This document shows positions 1 to 7,781 of a DNA stretch of 39,657 nt, one piece after another; position 1 is the stretch's first letter, and every line of letters starts with the position of its first letter. The position numbers were made by a program, and so were the translations under genes. The notes under the pieces were generated by a model that was not told the DNA's origin, searched no databases, and worked only from the letters and a program-made list of their open reading frames with translations. The stretch covers positions 1 through 39,657 of the forward strand of contig DLTS01000053.1 in the NCBI GenBank assembly GCA_002501485.1, in the 5' to 3' direction. The stretch is from Acidimicrobiaceae bacterium UBA7830. GTDB lineage: Bacteria; Actinomycetota; Acidimicrobiia; Acidimicrobiales; Ilumatobacteraceae.

Positions 1-754
1 CCATTGGCCGATGGGCGAGCGCGGCAGCGGCGACCGGGCCGAGCGTGCGCAGGTTGAGTTCCTCAAGGGTCACGGCGGCGAGTGGGTCCTGGAGGGTGAG
101 TTCCGGAACAAGTTCGAACGCCCGATTGCCGAGGAAGGTGTAGGGGTTCGCGTTCATGATGATCGAGAAGTGGCCGCGTGTGCGTTCCTGCCCGTTGGCG
201 TCGATGAGACGCAGCGGCGCGTTGGTGCGATCGACGCGCCGGATCCAGGTGTCGATCGCGGCGTACATGAACAGTGGATGGCCGGCCCACCTTTTCCAGG
301 GACCTCGGCGTTCGACTTGTTCGACCACTGCGGCATCGAAGCCGACACCGCAGTGGAAGAGGAAGTAGCGCCCCTCGACCGCTCCGAGACCGATGCGATT
401 GATTTTGCCCGCATCGAGGGCCTCGAGGAGTACCTTGACCGCGTCGACGCTGTCGTCCGGGAGGCCGAGGATTCGGGCGAAGACGTTGGTGGAGCCCCCG
501 GGGAGGGTGGCGAGGGCGGTGTCCGTGCCGGCGAGACCGTTGGCTGCCTCGTTGAGCGTGCCGTCACCGCCGAGCACAACGACCAGGTCGTAGCTCTCCC
601 GGGCGGCAGATTGGGCGAGACGCGTGGCGTGGCCCCGCCGGCTGGTTTCGGCGAGGGTGACGTCGTGGTCGGTGGATAACGCCTTGTGGATCACGACCCG
701 TCGTCGGGCGGTGACCGACGAGGCCACGGAGTTCACTATGAACAGAATCCGCAC
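1..754 (-). CDS. Diacylglycerol/lipid kinase family protein (3' end cut by window edge)
   Basis: The reading frame runs from a GTG at 754 off the left edge, so about 251 residues are visible and the C-terminus is missing. The N-terminus (RILFIVNSVAS) and the motif VVVLGGDGTLNEAANG, near residues 54-69, are the nucleotide-binding hallmarks of the DAGK catalytic domain (DgkB/YegS/BmrU type). A downstream LPGGSTNVFAR stretch matches the conserved LPxGTxNxFAR segment. Family members phosphorylate diacylglycerol or related lipids with ATP at the inner membrane face; the substrate here cannot be read from sequence. The GTG start is supported by a TACCGT hexamer 8 nt upstream, which fits a leaderless transcript. 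The first 700 bases look richer in GC than the rest. Family call is secure; substrate is not. Confidence 0.85.
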   Translation of the reverse strand, partial: MRILFIVNSVASSVTARRRVVIHKALSTDHDVTLAETSRRGHATRLAQSAARESYDLVVVLGGDGTLNEAANGLAGTDTALATLPGGSTNVFARILGLPDDSVDAVKVLLEALDAGKINRIGLGAVEGRYFLFHCGVGFDAAVVEQVERRGPWKRWAGHPLFMYAAIDTWIRRVDRTNAPLRLIDANGQERTRGHFSIIMNANPYTFLGNRAFELVPELTLQDPLAAVTLEELNLRTLGPVAAAALAHRPM

Positions 755-762
755 AGGCGGTG

Positions 763-768
763 ACGGTA
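763..768 (-). promoter_or_regulatory. -10 hexamer (TACCGT) of the lipid kinase gene
   Basis: TACCGT on the minus strand ends 8 nt before the GTG at 754, and no Shine-Dalgarno sequence is visible. This is the TAnnnT-N6-8-start pattern shared by many leading genes in the window. Confidence 0.45.
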
Positions 769-855
769 CCAGCGGTGATGCAACCCCGAAGGTTCGCGGA
801 ATTTGCCGATCGCCCGGTGGCGCGTTTTTTCCGGCCCGGTGGCAGACTCTTGGCT

Positions 856-1629
856 ATGAAGGTTGTTGTCTGTGTAAAGCAGATCCCGGATCCGGCGGAC
901 CCGGGTGCGCTCGATCCCGAGAGCAAGACGCTCGTTCGGGATGCGAAGCTCATCCTCGACGAGTCGGATTCCTACGGGGTCGAGATGGCTCTGCAGCTTG
1001 TCGATGCTGCCGGTGAAGGCGAAGTTCACCTCGTTTCGATGGCTCCAAATAACGAGACGGCCGGTCTACGCACCGCCCTTGCGATGGGTGCTGCAAGCGC
1101 CACGCTGATAAGCGACGAAGCCCTGAAGGGCTCCGATGCTCTCGGCACGGCAAAGGTTCTAGCTGCGGCGATCGCTCGCCAGGAGCCCGACTTGGTCCTC
1201 GCCGCGACCGAGTCGAGCGACGGCTACACGGGCACCGTTCCGGAGCAGGTCGCCGCCCTGATGGATCTCCCGTCGGTGACTTTTGCGAAGTCGGTCGCCG
1301 TTGACGGCGGTGCCGCCAAGGTGCAGCGCCAGACCGAAGCCGGCTACGACGAGGTCACCTGCCCACTTCCGGCACTCGTCAGCGTGACGGCCGGCGTGGT
1401 CGAGCCTCGCTATCCGAGCTTTAAAGGCATCATGGCGGCGAAGTCAAAGCCGGTCGAGACCGTGACCGCCGCAGATCTCGGAGTCACCTCAGTTGGCTGG
1501 GAAGGTTCTGGTCAGACAGTTGCATCGGTGGAGCAGGCTCCCGCACGTGAAGCAGGAACCATCATCGAAGACGACGGTGAATCATTCGGCAAGATCGTCG
1601 AGTACCTCGAGACCATCAAGGTCATCTAA
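856..1629 (+). CDS. etfB: Electron transfer flavoprotein beta subunit
   Basis: A 257-residue protein starting MKVVVCVKQIPDP, the standard EtfB N-terminus. It contains the AMP/FAD-domain signature near DALGTAKVLAAAI and the EtfB segment around ATESSDGYTGTVPEQ. With EtfA it forms the soluble heterodimer that takes electrons from acyl-CoA dehydrogenases and passes them to ETF:quinone oxidoreductase. Two acyl-CoA dehydrogenases lie in this window (11704 and 31335), so ETF is their likely acceptor. The ATG at 856 is chosen because the family starts exactly there; in-frame codons upstream have no family match. etfA follows 46 nt downstream, almost certainly in the same operon. Length is normal for the family. 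Confidence 0.95.
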   Translation: MKVVVCVKQIPDPADPGALDPESKTLVRDAKLILDESDSYGVEMALQLVDAAGEGEVHLVSMAPNNETAGLRTALAMGAASATLISDEALKGSDALGTAKVLAAAIARQEPDLVLAATESSDGYTGTVPEQVAALMDLPSVTFAKSVAVDGGAAKVQRQTEAGYDEVTCPLPALVSVTAGVVEPRYPSFKGIMAAKSKPVETVTAADLGVTSVGWEGSGQTVASVEQAPAREAGTIIEDDGESFGKIVEYLETIKVI

Positions 1630-1675
1630 GAAACGCAAAAGGCAACCAACGAGTACAAAAGACAGGAAACTGAAC

Positions 1676-2644
1676 ATGGGCATCAGCAACATTTGGGTTT
1701 TTTCACAGGAATCAAACGGAACGGCAACATCAGGCACGCTCGAACTCCTTACGCATGCCCGCACTCTTAGCGGAGGCGTGACGGCGTTCGTCGGTGGTGA
1801 CGCATCCGCAATAGCGGGAATTCTGGGCGAGTACGGGGCAACAAAGGTGTACGCAACCGGTGACCTCGGGGGTGCACTTCCAGGTGCAGCCGTCGCATCG
1901 GCAATGAAGGCGGTCATCGACGGTGGTGACTCTCCAGATCTCATTTTGTTCCCCCAGAACTATGAGGGTCGTGACGTTATGTCGCGGCTCTCTGTCAAGG
2001 TCGACCGCACCGTGTTGACGAACAATGTCGCTGTTGCAGTCGACGGCGACACCGTCACCGTGACGACGCCGGTCTTCGGTGGCAACACGTTGGTGAGCAC
2101 CTCATTCTCGGGTTCTGCTCCATACCTCGCTTCATTCCGCCCGAAGTCATTCGCCGCAGAATCAGCCAGCGGGGCGGAAGCAGAAGTTGTGGCCGCTCCG
2201 GTGCCAGACCTCGGTTCGACTGGAGGCGCAACAGTTACAGCCGTGCATGTCGAAGAGTCGACAGGGCCGAAACTCGATGAGGCTGACGTGGTCGTCTCAG
2301 GTGGTCGTGGACTGGGGGAGTCCGACAAGTTCTCAATGGTCGATGATCTCGCAAAGATCCTGAACGGCGCCGCTGGCGCATCCCGGGCAATCGTCGACGC
2401 CGGTTGGGTGCCGTACTCGATGCAGGTTGGTCAGACCGGCAAGGTCGTGAAGCCCAACGTGTACATCGCTGCGGGGATTTCCGGTGCCACGCAGCATATG
2501 GTGGGCATGAAAGGCGCGAAGAACATCATTGCGATCAACAAAGATGCCGAAGCACCAATTTTCGGTGTCGCAGACCTTGGCATCATCGGCGATGTTCACA
2601 AGGTGCTTCCTAAGCTCATCGAAGCACTTGAGGGTCGGGGCTGA
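1676..2644 (+). CDS. etfA: Electron transfer flavoprotein alpha subunit
   Basis: A 322-residue EtfA. The N-terminal domain starts MGISNIWVFSQE. The C-terminal FAD-binding domain is complete: GGRGLGESDKF (FAD loop), then AIVDAGWVPYSMQVGQTGK and YIAAGISGATQH, and finally IAINKDAEAPIFGVADLGI. These match the classical alpha-subunit FAD contacts. It pairs with EtfB upstream to carry electrons from flavin dehydrogenases to the respiratory quinone pool. The ATG at 1676 follows an AGGAAA ribosome-binding sequence at 1664-1669. The next gene is convergent, with only 32 nt between them and no strong terminator hairpin. Confidence 0.95.
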   Translation: MGISNIWVFSQESNGTATSGTLELLTHARTLSGGVTAFVGGDASAIAGILGEYGATKVYATGDLGGALPGAAVASAMKAVIDGGDSPDLILFPQNYEGRDVMSRLSVKVDRTVLTNNVAVAVDGDTVTVTTPVFGGNTLVSTSFSGSAPYLASFRPKSFAAESASGAEAEVVAAPVPDLGSTGGATVTAVHVEESTGPKLDEADVVVSGGRGLGESDKFSMVDDLAKILNGAAGASRAIVDAGWVPYSMQVGQTGKVVKPNVYIAAGISGATQHMVGMKGAKNIIAINKDAEAPIFGVADLGIIGDVHKVLPKLIEALEGRG

Positions 2645-2676
2645 GCGACCGGCAGATGCCGTCACCAGGCCTTTCC

Positions 2677-3678
2677 TTAATCAACATCATTCGCGCTGAA
2701 AGCCCAAGAGACTCCTGTCTCCTTGCATTCGGCCGCGAGTCGCAGTTCCCAACCGGTCGGAGGCTCCCATGAGTCCCACTCGAACCATCGGAGTTGGCTT
2801 ACCATTCGGCCAAATTCGCTGAGGTTATCTGACCATTCGACGTCAACTATTGCGGATAGCAGCCACCACACACTGAAGCGCCCGATAGCCGACCCTCGTC
2901 GCCGCCCGTGTGCACCACCTGATGCCCCTGCCCACATCAGAACGTCCAGCGCTTGTGCGGAGGACATTTCTCGTGTCCTCGCTCGCCCAACGCCTGTCGC
3001 AGCGATTGCGTCTCGGGCAGAGCCCTCAACGCAGGTCACTTCAGATCGCCCATTCGACTGGTTTGTCCACATTTCAACCAGTTGCGCGAACGCCACCTGA
3101 GTGTCTGTGTCCTCAAGTGACTTCACATCAGCCGGCAACTCGAGAGTGGTCAAAGGGGTCAACAATGTTGGGCGATCGTGATGAGCACCATCGTCGTCGT
3201 AGATGGCGACTGAGTAGCTCGGCTCCCATGGTTGGAGCTCGATTGGGACGTCGATCACCGGCACGAGATCGCGGCAAGCCGCTGCCGGAATGTCTTCACC
3301 TCGAAGACTTCGTTCATGTGCGAAGTATGTGCTGAGAGGTCCTGGAGCCAAGTGCGAGCCGAGACCCTCCCATGAATGGTGCACAGCTGCAACCTCGCTT
3401 AGTGGACCCGGTGTAAAGCGGCCAGCGTCCTCTTCCATCACCATCGCGCACCATTCATCGGGTGCCCACAGCGCGAGGCGATACTCCGCGAGTGTTGCGG
3501 CGGGCCATAGCTGGCGTCCGCTACCTAGTGCCGCTATGCACGACCGTCTCGTTCTTGCGAGACCGTTCCAGTCTCGGAGTTCGGTGCGGCGGTCGATGAG
3601 CCGAACGAGTTCGTCAAGATCGGCACGATGAACTGCGGCATCGAGTTCGTCGTCAGGGTGAACGTCGACAGGCATCAC
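2677..3678 (-). CDS. Uncharacterised protein, fourth gene of the kinase/phosphomutase cassette
   Basis: A 333-residue acidic protein that I do not recognise. It has no signal peptide or membrane segment. The N-terminal third looks helical and contains LWAPDEWCAMVMEEDAGRF and a tract around HHSWEGLGSHLAPGPLSTYF. A middle section is rich in acidic residues, and the C-terminal part is rich in Trp (SVWWLLSAIVDVEW, then RWFEWDSWEPPTGWELRL). Its ATG overlaps the stop of the SCO1664-like gene by 4 nt (ATGA, 3675-3678), so it is translationally coupled to the conserved three-gene cassette and probably works with it. A very similar local arrangement of a large acidic protein following this trio should be searchable. 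Function unknown. Confidence 0.8.
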   Translation of the reverse strand: MMPVDVHPDDELDAAVHRADLDELVRLIDRRTELRDWNGLARTRRSCIAALGSGRQLWPAATLAEYRLALWAPDEWCAMVMEEDAGRFTPGPLSEVAAVHHSWEGLGSHLAPGPLSTYFAHERSLRGEDIPAAACRDLVPVIDVPIELQPWEPSYSVAIYDDDGAHHDRPTLLTPLTTLELPADVKSLEDTDTQVAFAQLVEMWTNQSNGRSEVTCVEGSARDAIAATGVGRARTREMSSAQALDVLMWAGASGGAHGRRRGSAIGRFSVWWLLSAIVDVEWSDNLSEFGRMVSQLRWFEWDSWEPPTGWELRLAAECKETGVSWAFSANDVD

Positions 3679-4379
3679 ACCAGGGGCCAGGGGTAGCGTT
3701 GCCCTGTTTCATCGATCGGAAATTCTCCCAGTTCTGCTGTGAGTCGACAGCGCTCTTGGAGCGCCTCAATCTCGTGACGGTCGAGGAGCTCATCGAGTTC
3801 CTCAGGTGGGTGATCTGCAAGGTTGGCGAGAGCCTCCCGATGCTGAGCCGCAATTGGCTCTCCACCGAAGTCCCAGATGACGGTTCGGAGTTTGTAGTCA
3901 ACTGAGAAACATAGTCCGTTATCGATTGCCCACACATGGTCATGGGCAAGCAGGCAGTGACCACTTTTCCGGTCGGTGTTATTTGCCGCAAGATCAAGAA
4001 TCGCGATTCCACGCAGTTCGTCGTGAAGGTCATCTCGCGACTCGTAAATGGTGAAGTAATGCTCCGAGTGATCTGCATCGACAAACCACTGAACAGAGCC
4101 GACTCCCAAAGGGCCATCACGGATGACGGTTGGAGGGACGGCGCCGATGCCAAGCGATTCGCTCACTAGGTAGGCGGCACGTTCACGTCGGTGGAGGCCG
4201 GGCTCAAAATCCCAGAGAGGGCGCTCGCCGCGAATCGGCTTGTAAATCGCTCTGTGTTCACTATCAACAGAGCGCACGAACACGGCAAACGTTGCATTTG
4301 AACTCCATGGCATCCGACCTTCGATTTCGAGGTCGGCAGACATGAGAATTTTTATGCGGTCTAATTCATCCGCGGACAT
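3675..4379 (-). CDS. SCO1664-family putative PI3/PI4-kinase-like protein
   Basis: A 234-residue protein of the actinobacterial SCO1664 family (TIGR03843 type), related to phosphatidylinositol-kinase-like folds. Visible landmarks: LEIEGRMPWSSNATF near residues 17-31; a probable phosphate-binding Lys at 47 in AIYKPIRGERPLWDFEPG; the catalytic-loop analogue LDLAANNTDRKSGHCL around 128-143; and a metal-binding AIDNGLCF at 151-158, analogous to DFG. The substrate is unknown. In many Actinobacteria this gene accompanies DUF3090 and a PGAM-like phosphomutase, exactly as here. Its first 19 nt overlap the DUF3090 gene. The ATG at 4379 is used because the residues before the LEIEGR motif align with the family's usual N-terminus; the Met at 4343 is an alternative. 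Confidence 0.9.
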   Translation of the reverse strand: MSADELDRIKILMSADLEIEGRMPWSSNATFAVFVRSVDSEHRAIYKPIRGERPLWDFEPGLHRRERAAYLVSESLGIGAVPPTVIRDGPLGVGSVQWFVDADHSEHYFTIYESRDDLHDELRGIAILDLAANNTDRKSGHCLLAHDHVWAIDNGLCFSVDYKLRTVIWDFGGEPIAAQHREALANLADHPPEELDELLDRHEIEALQERCRLTAELGEFPIDETGQRYPWPLV

Positions 4380-4861
4380 ACGTGTCCATCTGGATCAACG
4401 ACACCATCACACCAAATGCATGGGGGACGTCCTGCCGACACGGCGGCATCAGCGTGCTCGCAGAACGCAATCGCCTGTCCCCGTGTAATGGAAAGTCGAA
4501 TTCGTCCGAGCTCTTCGTACTCATTTTCCTCGTCGGTTTCACCAATTTCGGCGAGTTCGAGAACGAGGCGGTCGTTGTGAGTGTCGTACCCTAGTGCGAT
4601 GCGGCCAAGCACAAAGCTTGGATTACTAGGGTTTGACAGGGCCATCGAACTTGCTATCGGGCGCTCATCTGCCGGCGGCAGGTCTTGCAGAACATTCATG
4701 AGATATTGCGAGATCGCAGCAACCTGCAACTTCTCGCATTTCACGTGATACTTCGACCCCTCGCCTGACATTTGGAGGAAAAATGTACGTTGGCCCGGCC
4801 GTCCGATGGCGCCCGTCGTGAAGACCTCGACGTGTTCGAGAGATGCGTCGATCGGGTTCAT
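4361..4861 (-). CDS. DUF3090 family protein
   Basis: A 166-residue member of DUF3090 (TIGR03847 type), a family almost confined to Actinobacteria. The C-terminus carries the family signature PPCIWCDGVVDPDGHVCPRMN-like Cys pattern (Cys148, Cys151, Cys162 with His160), which looks like a small metal-binding knuckle. The N-terminus VEVFTTGAIGRPGQRTFFLQ is also typical. I start at the ATG at 4861 because it overlaps the phosphomutase stop as ATGA (4858-4861) and matches family length; the frame stays open further upstream but reads into the phosphomutase gene. It is the middle gene of the conserved trio with the kinase-like and phosphomutase-like proteins. Biochemical role unknown. Confidence 0.9.
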   Translation of the reverse strand: MNPIDASLEHVEVFTTGAIGRPGQRTFFLQMSGEGSKYHVKCEKLQVAAISQYLMNVLQDLPPADERPIASSMALSNPSNPSFVLGRIALGYDTHNDRLVLELAEIGETDEENEYEELGRIRLSITRGQAIAFCEHADAAVSAGRPPCIWCDGVVDPDGHVCPRMN

Positions 4862-5508
4862 GACAGCGCAAGATCTCCGATTGGTCCGGCTGTGGTGTTC
4901 ACTGCGAGCACCGCTGGCCCGTGTGGTGACCATGCAAGAGCCGATATCGAGCATGTCGAGATGACAATTCGTTGGAAGAGGTCAAGGTGTGTGCCGACTG
5001 CGTGCGCAACGGCTGCTTTGATTGGGTCGGCGTGTGAGACGCACACGATGGTGCCACCGGGATATGCGCTGCGAAGGCGATCCAGTGTCGACACCATGCG
5101 CACTTGCATTTCAGTGAAGCTCTCACCGTTCGGGAACCTGAACGTTGACGGCGCGCGCTGCACCGTCGACCACTCCGGCAACTTTGAAAGCCTCGAAAGT
5201 TGGGCGCCGGTCCAATCTCCGAACTCGCACTCAAGCAAGCCTCGGTCAACCTTTGCCTTGAGACCTCGTGCAGCGGCAATCGGTGCTGCAGTCTCGCGGG
5301 CCCGTTCGAGAGGTGAGCAGTAAATTGCATCGACACGAGCGAGAGCGGCGATTCGCTCGGCAGCAGTCTTTGCCTGATCTCGTCCTGTGTCAGAAAGTGA
5401 AAGACCTTTTGCGCGACCGGGAAGCACTTTGCCAGTTGTTGGCGTGTTCCCATGGCGAACAAGAAGGATTGTGGTGAACGCTGGTGCAGCGGCGCGAGAT
5501 TTTGCCAT
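4858..5508 (-). CDS. MSMEG_4193-family histidine phosphatase / putative phosphomutase
   Basis: A 216-residue member of the histidine phosphatase (phosphoglycerate-mutase-like) superfamily. The phospho-accepting His is His19 in LLVRHGNT. SPLERARETA at 65-74 supplies the second Arg, Glu93 in ECEFGDW is the probable proton donor, and SHADPIK at 158-164 holds the second His. It matches the actinobacterial subgroup (TIGR03848 type) that co-occurs with a PI-kinase-like protein and DUF3090; that context has been taken to suggest a phosphomutase. It leads the coupled four-gene operon. The divergent UDG gene starts only 36 nt away. A TAGGTT hexamer 9 nt before the ATG (minus strand 5518-5523) could be its -10. 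Confidence 0.9.
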   Translation of the reverse strand: MAKSRAAAPAFTTILLVRHGNTPTTGKVLPGRAKGLSLSDTGRDQAKTAAERIAALARVDAIYCSPLERARETAAPIAAARGLKAKVDRGLLECEFGDWTGAQLSRLSKLPEWSTVQRAPSTFRFPNGESFTEMQVRMVSTLDRLRSAYPGGTIVCVSHADPIKAAVAHAVGTHLDLFQRIVISTCSISALAWSPHGPAVLAVNTTAGPIGDLALS

Positions 5509-5544
5509 CGATCTGCAAACCTACAACGGAAGTAGGAGCGACGC

Positions 5545-6249
5545 ATGAGCGAGAACAACACCACATCGATCGACAGTTTCGAGCAACTCGAGGCCGATAT
5601 CACGAATTGCCGTTCGTGTTCTCGTCTGGTCGAGTGGCGAGAACACGTCGCCGAAGAAAAGCGTGCCGCGTATCGTGGCGAAGACTACTGGGGAAAGCCG
5701 GTTCCGGGGTTTGGTGACCCATCGGCCCGGATCGTCTTTCTCGGTCTTGCACCGGCCGCACACGGAGCAAACCGCACCGGCCGGGTGTTTACCGGTGATC
5801 GCAGTGGCGATTGGCTGTTTCGGGCGTTGTATCGGGCAGGGCTGGCCAATCAGCCGGAATCACTGTCGATTGATGACGGGCTTGAACTTCGCGGCGCGTG
5901 GGTACTTGCGGCGGTGCGCTGTGCCCCTCCAGCAAATAAACCAACGACCCAAGAACGAGACACCTGTGAGCCGTTTTTAAATCGCGAGTTTGCGTTGCTG
6001 ACAAATTGTGCCGTTGTCGTATGCCTTGGGGCCTTCGGCTACCAGGCGGCGTGCCGACATTTCAACATCGCGCCACGACCAGCGTTTGGTCACGGCGTTA
6101 TGGTTCCAGCTTCAGACACGCATCCGACGCTCCTGTGTTCGTTCCACCCGAGCCAACAAAACACATTTACAGGAAGGTTGACCGAGCAGATGTTTGATGA
6201 CGTCGTTGAGAAGGCGGGCAAGATCGCCGATAGCCTCACTTCCTCGTGA
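5545..6249 (+). CDS. Family 5 uracil-DNA glycosylase (UDGb type)
   Basis: A 234-residue UDGb. It removes uracil, and in studied homologues also some oxidised or deaminated bases, from DNA, starting base-excision repair. Motif 1 is GLAPAAHGANRTGRVFTGD (67-85), where family 5 has Ala in place of the polar catalytic residue found in family 1. Motif 2 is HPSQQNTFTGRLT (201-213). Four cysteines placed to bind a [4Fe-4S] cluster are visible: Cys22 and Cys25 (CRSC), Cys126 and Cys141. The ATG at 5545 follows AGGAG at 5534-5538 with good spacing, so this gene has a 5' leader. A small lipoprotein gene overlaps its stop by 4 nt. Confidence 0.93.
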   Translation: MSENNTTSIDSFEQLEADITNCRSCSRLVEWREHVAEEKRAAYRGEDYWGKPVPGFGDPSARIVFLGLAPAAHGANRTGRVFTGDRSGDWLFRALYRAGLANQPESLSIDDGLELRGAWVLAAVRCAPPANKPTTQERDTCEPFLNREFALLTNCAVVVCLGAFGYQAACRHFNIAPRPAFGHGVMVPASDTHPTLLCSFHPSQQNTFTGRLTEQMFDDVVEKAGKIADSLTSS

Positions 6250-6539
6250 GTACTCAACGGCGTCCACTTTTCTCCTTAGCACTTGCTGCCCTCGTTGCGG
6301 TGGCTGCCGTCGGATGCTCAAGTCCCCCTCCGGCGCGCCTCGTAGCGATCGAAATGATTGAGACCCTTCGAGGGACAAAAGACGACAACGGTGTTGACAT
6401 TACCGATGCAGAGATCGAATGCATGCTCGACGTGGTTGAAGCAATGTCAGAAGAAGAGGTCGAGACGATCGCCCTAAGTGGAGATCAAATCGTTCTCGAC
6501 TCATTTAGTTCGAAACTTTCTGCCTGCCGCGGCGGCTGA
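6246..6539 (+). CDS. Small putative lipoprotein
   Basis: A 97-residue protein with a short basic N-terminus (MSTQRR), a hydrophobic stretch LALAALVAVAAVGC and a lipobox-like AVGC at 21-24, so it is probably exported and lipidated at Cys24. The mature part is short and acidic with a predicted helical segment (ITDAEIECMLDVVEAMSEEEVE) and a second Cys near the end (SACRGG). Actinobacterial lipoproteins of this kind often carry a small helical domain; I do not recognise a specific family. It starts at GTG 6246, overlapping the UDG stop as GTGA, so it is translationally coupled although a functional link to DNA repair is not obvious. Confidence 0.7.
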   Translation: MSTQRRPLFSLALAALVAVAAVGCSSPPPARLVAIEMIETLRGTKDDNGVDITDAEIECMLDVVEAMSEEEVETIALSGDQIVLDSFSSKLSACRGG

Positions 6540-7727
6540 TTAACTCGCCGGGGTTGGGACCGGGGCCGCAGCTTTCTTTTTTGGCGGTGGAACGCCAACT
6601 GCAGGAGCCGGATCAGCATCTTTAGGCCAGCGACGCCGGCTGACGATCGACAGCATGCGGAGCAACTTCATCGCTTTTTCATCTTCTTGAGCTGGACGGG
6701 CTTCAATTGCGCCATCGGCAATCATCCGCTCGATCACCTCAACTCCGAGGTCGGTGCGCACAATCGTCAACGTCCAGTCATTGTCTTCGCCGATACCGCC
6801 GGTGGAAATATCAGCATGCTCCGCCGCAAAGTCGGGACAGTGGTTGCAGCCCTGGCGAGTCCAGCCGTGGCATTCCTTGAGATCGATCTCGTGATATGAG
6901 CCGTCCTTCATCCAGATCTGGAAGGCTCCTTTGATGTTCATCTTCACCATGTCTTGCTTCTTGAGGCCGTATTTGGCTTCGAAGAGCTCGCTGAATATGG
7001 CGTCGTCGAAAGTTTTCGAGCAGAGAAGACCAATGTTGAACTGGAAGGGCTTTGACACTTTGCCGGCCTTCCGGTCCCACATAGTTGGGGGAGATGATGT
7101 CTGGCAACCCATTCCCACGAGTGCGAGTCGCTCGTGGCCAGCGGCTTTCGCCTCTGGCAATGCGAGCGGGTTCGCACAGTAGGTGTAGCGACTTCCGGCT
7201 GTTGCAAGAATTTCTTCGCGGGTGGAAACAACGACAGGTTTGGCCTTCCATGCATCGTCGTCTTCAACACCGGAGACCAGAGCGGCATCGATGTAATCAT
7301 GTTCTCGAAGCCAGAGCAGCATCGCTGATACGAAGCCGCCGTCTTGACCCATTTTGTGCACCATGTCGTCACTGGCGCGGGTGAGCAGCAATTGCTGCCA
7401 GATACCCGCCAATTCATCTGGCTCACGCACGCGACCAAAGAGGTGCATATCAGCGGCAGGCTCCCACGCGCCGAAGCGAGGGCATGCTCGAGTACAGGTG
7501 GTGCAACCTTTCTCACCGTGGACACAGTTGTCGGGCCCGAGTTCGGATTCGAGATGGAATGGCAGGTACTTTCCTTCCTCATGCTCGTAACCGATGACGT
7601 CATGCGGACAGGTGACGACGCAACCAGAGCACCCCGTGCAAAGACCTGTGTCAATGACCTCGGCTTTGAGTTCTTTCCATTGGGCGGTCCAACGGCTTGG
7701 AGCGGCGGGCTTCTCGGTCGTGCTCAT
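6540..7727 (-). CDS. Coenzyme F420 hydrogenase/dehydrogenase beta-subunit family flavoprotein
   Basis: A 395-residue iron-sulfur flavoprotein of the FrhB/FdhB family. The N-terminus carries two ferredoxin-like cysteine sets: Cys30, 33, 36, 40 (CTGCSGCVVTCP) and Cys68, 75, 78, 82. Then comes the FrhB N-domain around HKMGQDGGFVSAML, and the C-domain with GMGCQTSS, IGLLCSKTF and CHGWTRQGCNHCPDF, likely another cluster. The C-terminal 30 residues are Pro/Ala/Lys-rich and probably disordered. Relatives reduce or oxidise F420 using ferredoxin or partner subunits; no partner hydrogenase is present here. It follows amt-glnK on the same strand, but TACGTT 6 nt before its ATG suggests its own leaderless promoter. 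Exact substrate unknown. Confidence 0.88.
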   Translation of the reverse strand: MSTTEKPAAPSRWTAQWKELKAEVIDTGLCTGCSGCVVTCPHDVIGYEHEEGKYLPFHLESELGPDNCVHGEKGCTTCTRACPRFGAWEPAADMHLFGRVREPDELAGIWQQLLLTRASDDMVHKMGQDGGFVSAMLLWLREHDYIDAALVSGVEDDDAWKAKPVVVSTREEILATAGSRYTYCANPLALPEAKAAGHERLALVGMGCQTSSPPTMWDRKAGKVSKPFQFNIGLLCSKTFDDAIFSELFEAKYGLKKQDMVKMNIKGAFQIWMKDGSYHEIDLKECHGWTRQGCNHCPDFAAEHADISTGGIGEDNDWTLTIVRTDLGVEVIERMIADGAIEARPAQEDEKAMKLLRMLSIVSRRRWPKDADPAPAVGVPPPKKKAAAPVPTPAS

Positions 7728-7733
7728 AATTAC

Positions 7734-7739
7734 AACGTA
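7734..7739 (-). promoter_or_regulatory. -10 hexamer (TACGTT) of the FrhB-like gene
   Basis: TACGTT on the minus strand ends 6 nt before the ATG at 7727, with no Shine-Dalgarno sequence in between. It suggests a separate leaderless transcript rather than, or in addition to, readthrough from glnK1. Confidence 0.5.
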
Positions 7740-7781
7740 GGCGATGAGGGCTGCAACAGCGCATCTGGCACCGCTGAATCT

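Noticed and set aside
11..679. Long plus-strand open frame (222 codons) at the left edge
   Set aside because: It is the complement of the lipid kinase gene, which has clear DAGK motifs on the minus strand; the plus-strand protein resembles nothing.
4772..5323. Plus-strand open frame of 183 codons
   Set aside because: It lies opposite the DUF3090 and phosphomutase genes, both of which have family motifs and coupled stops and starts.
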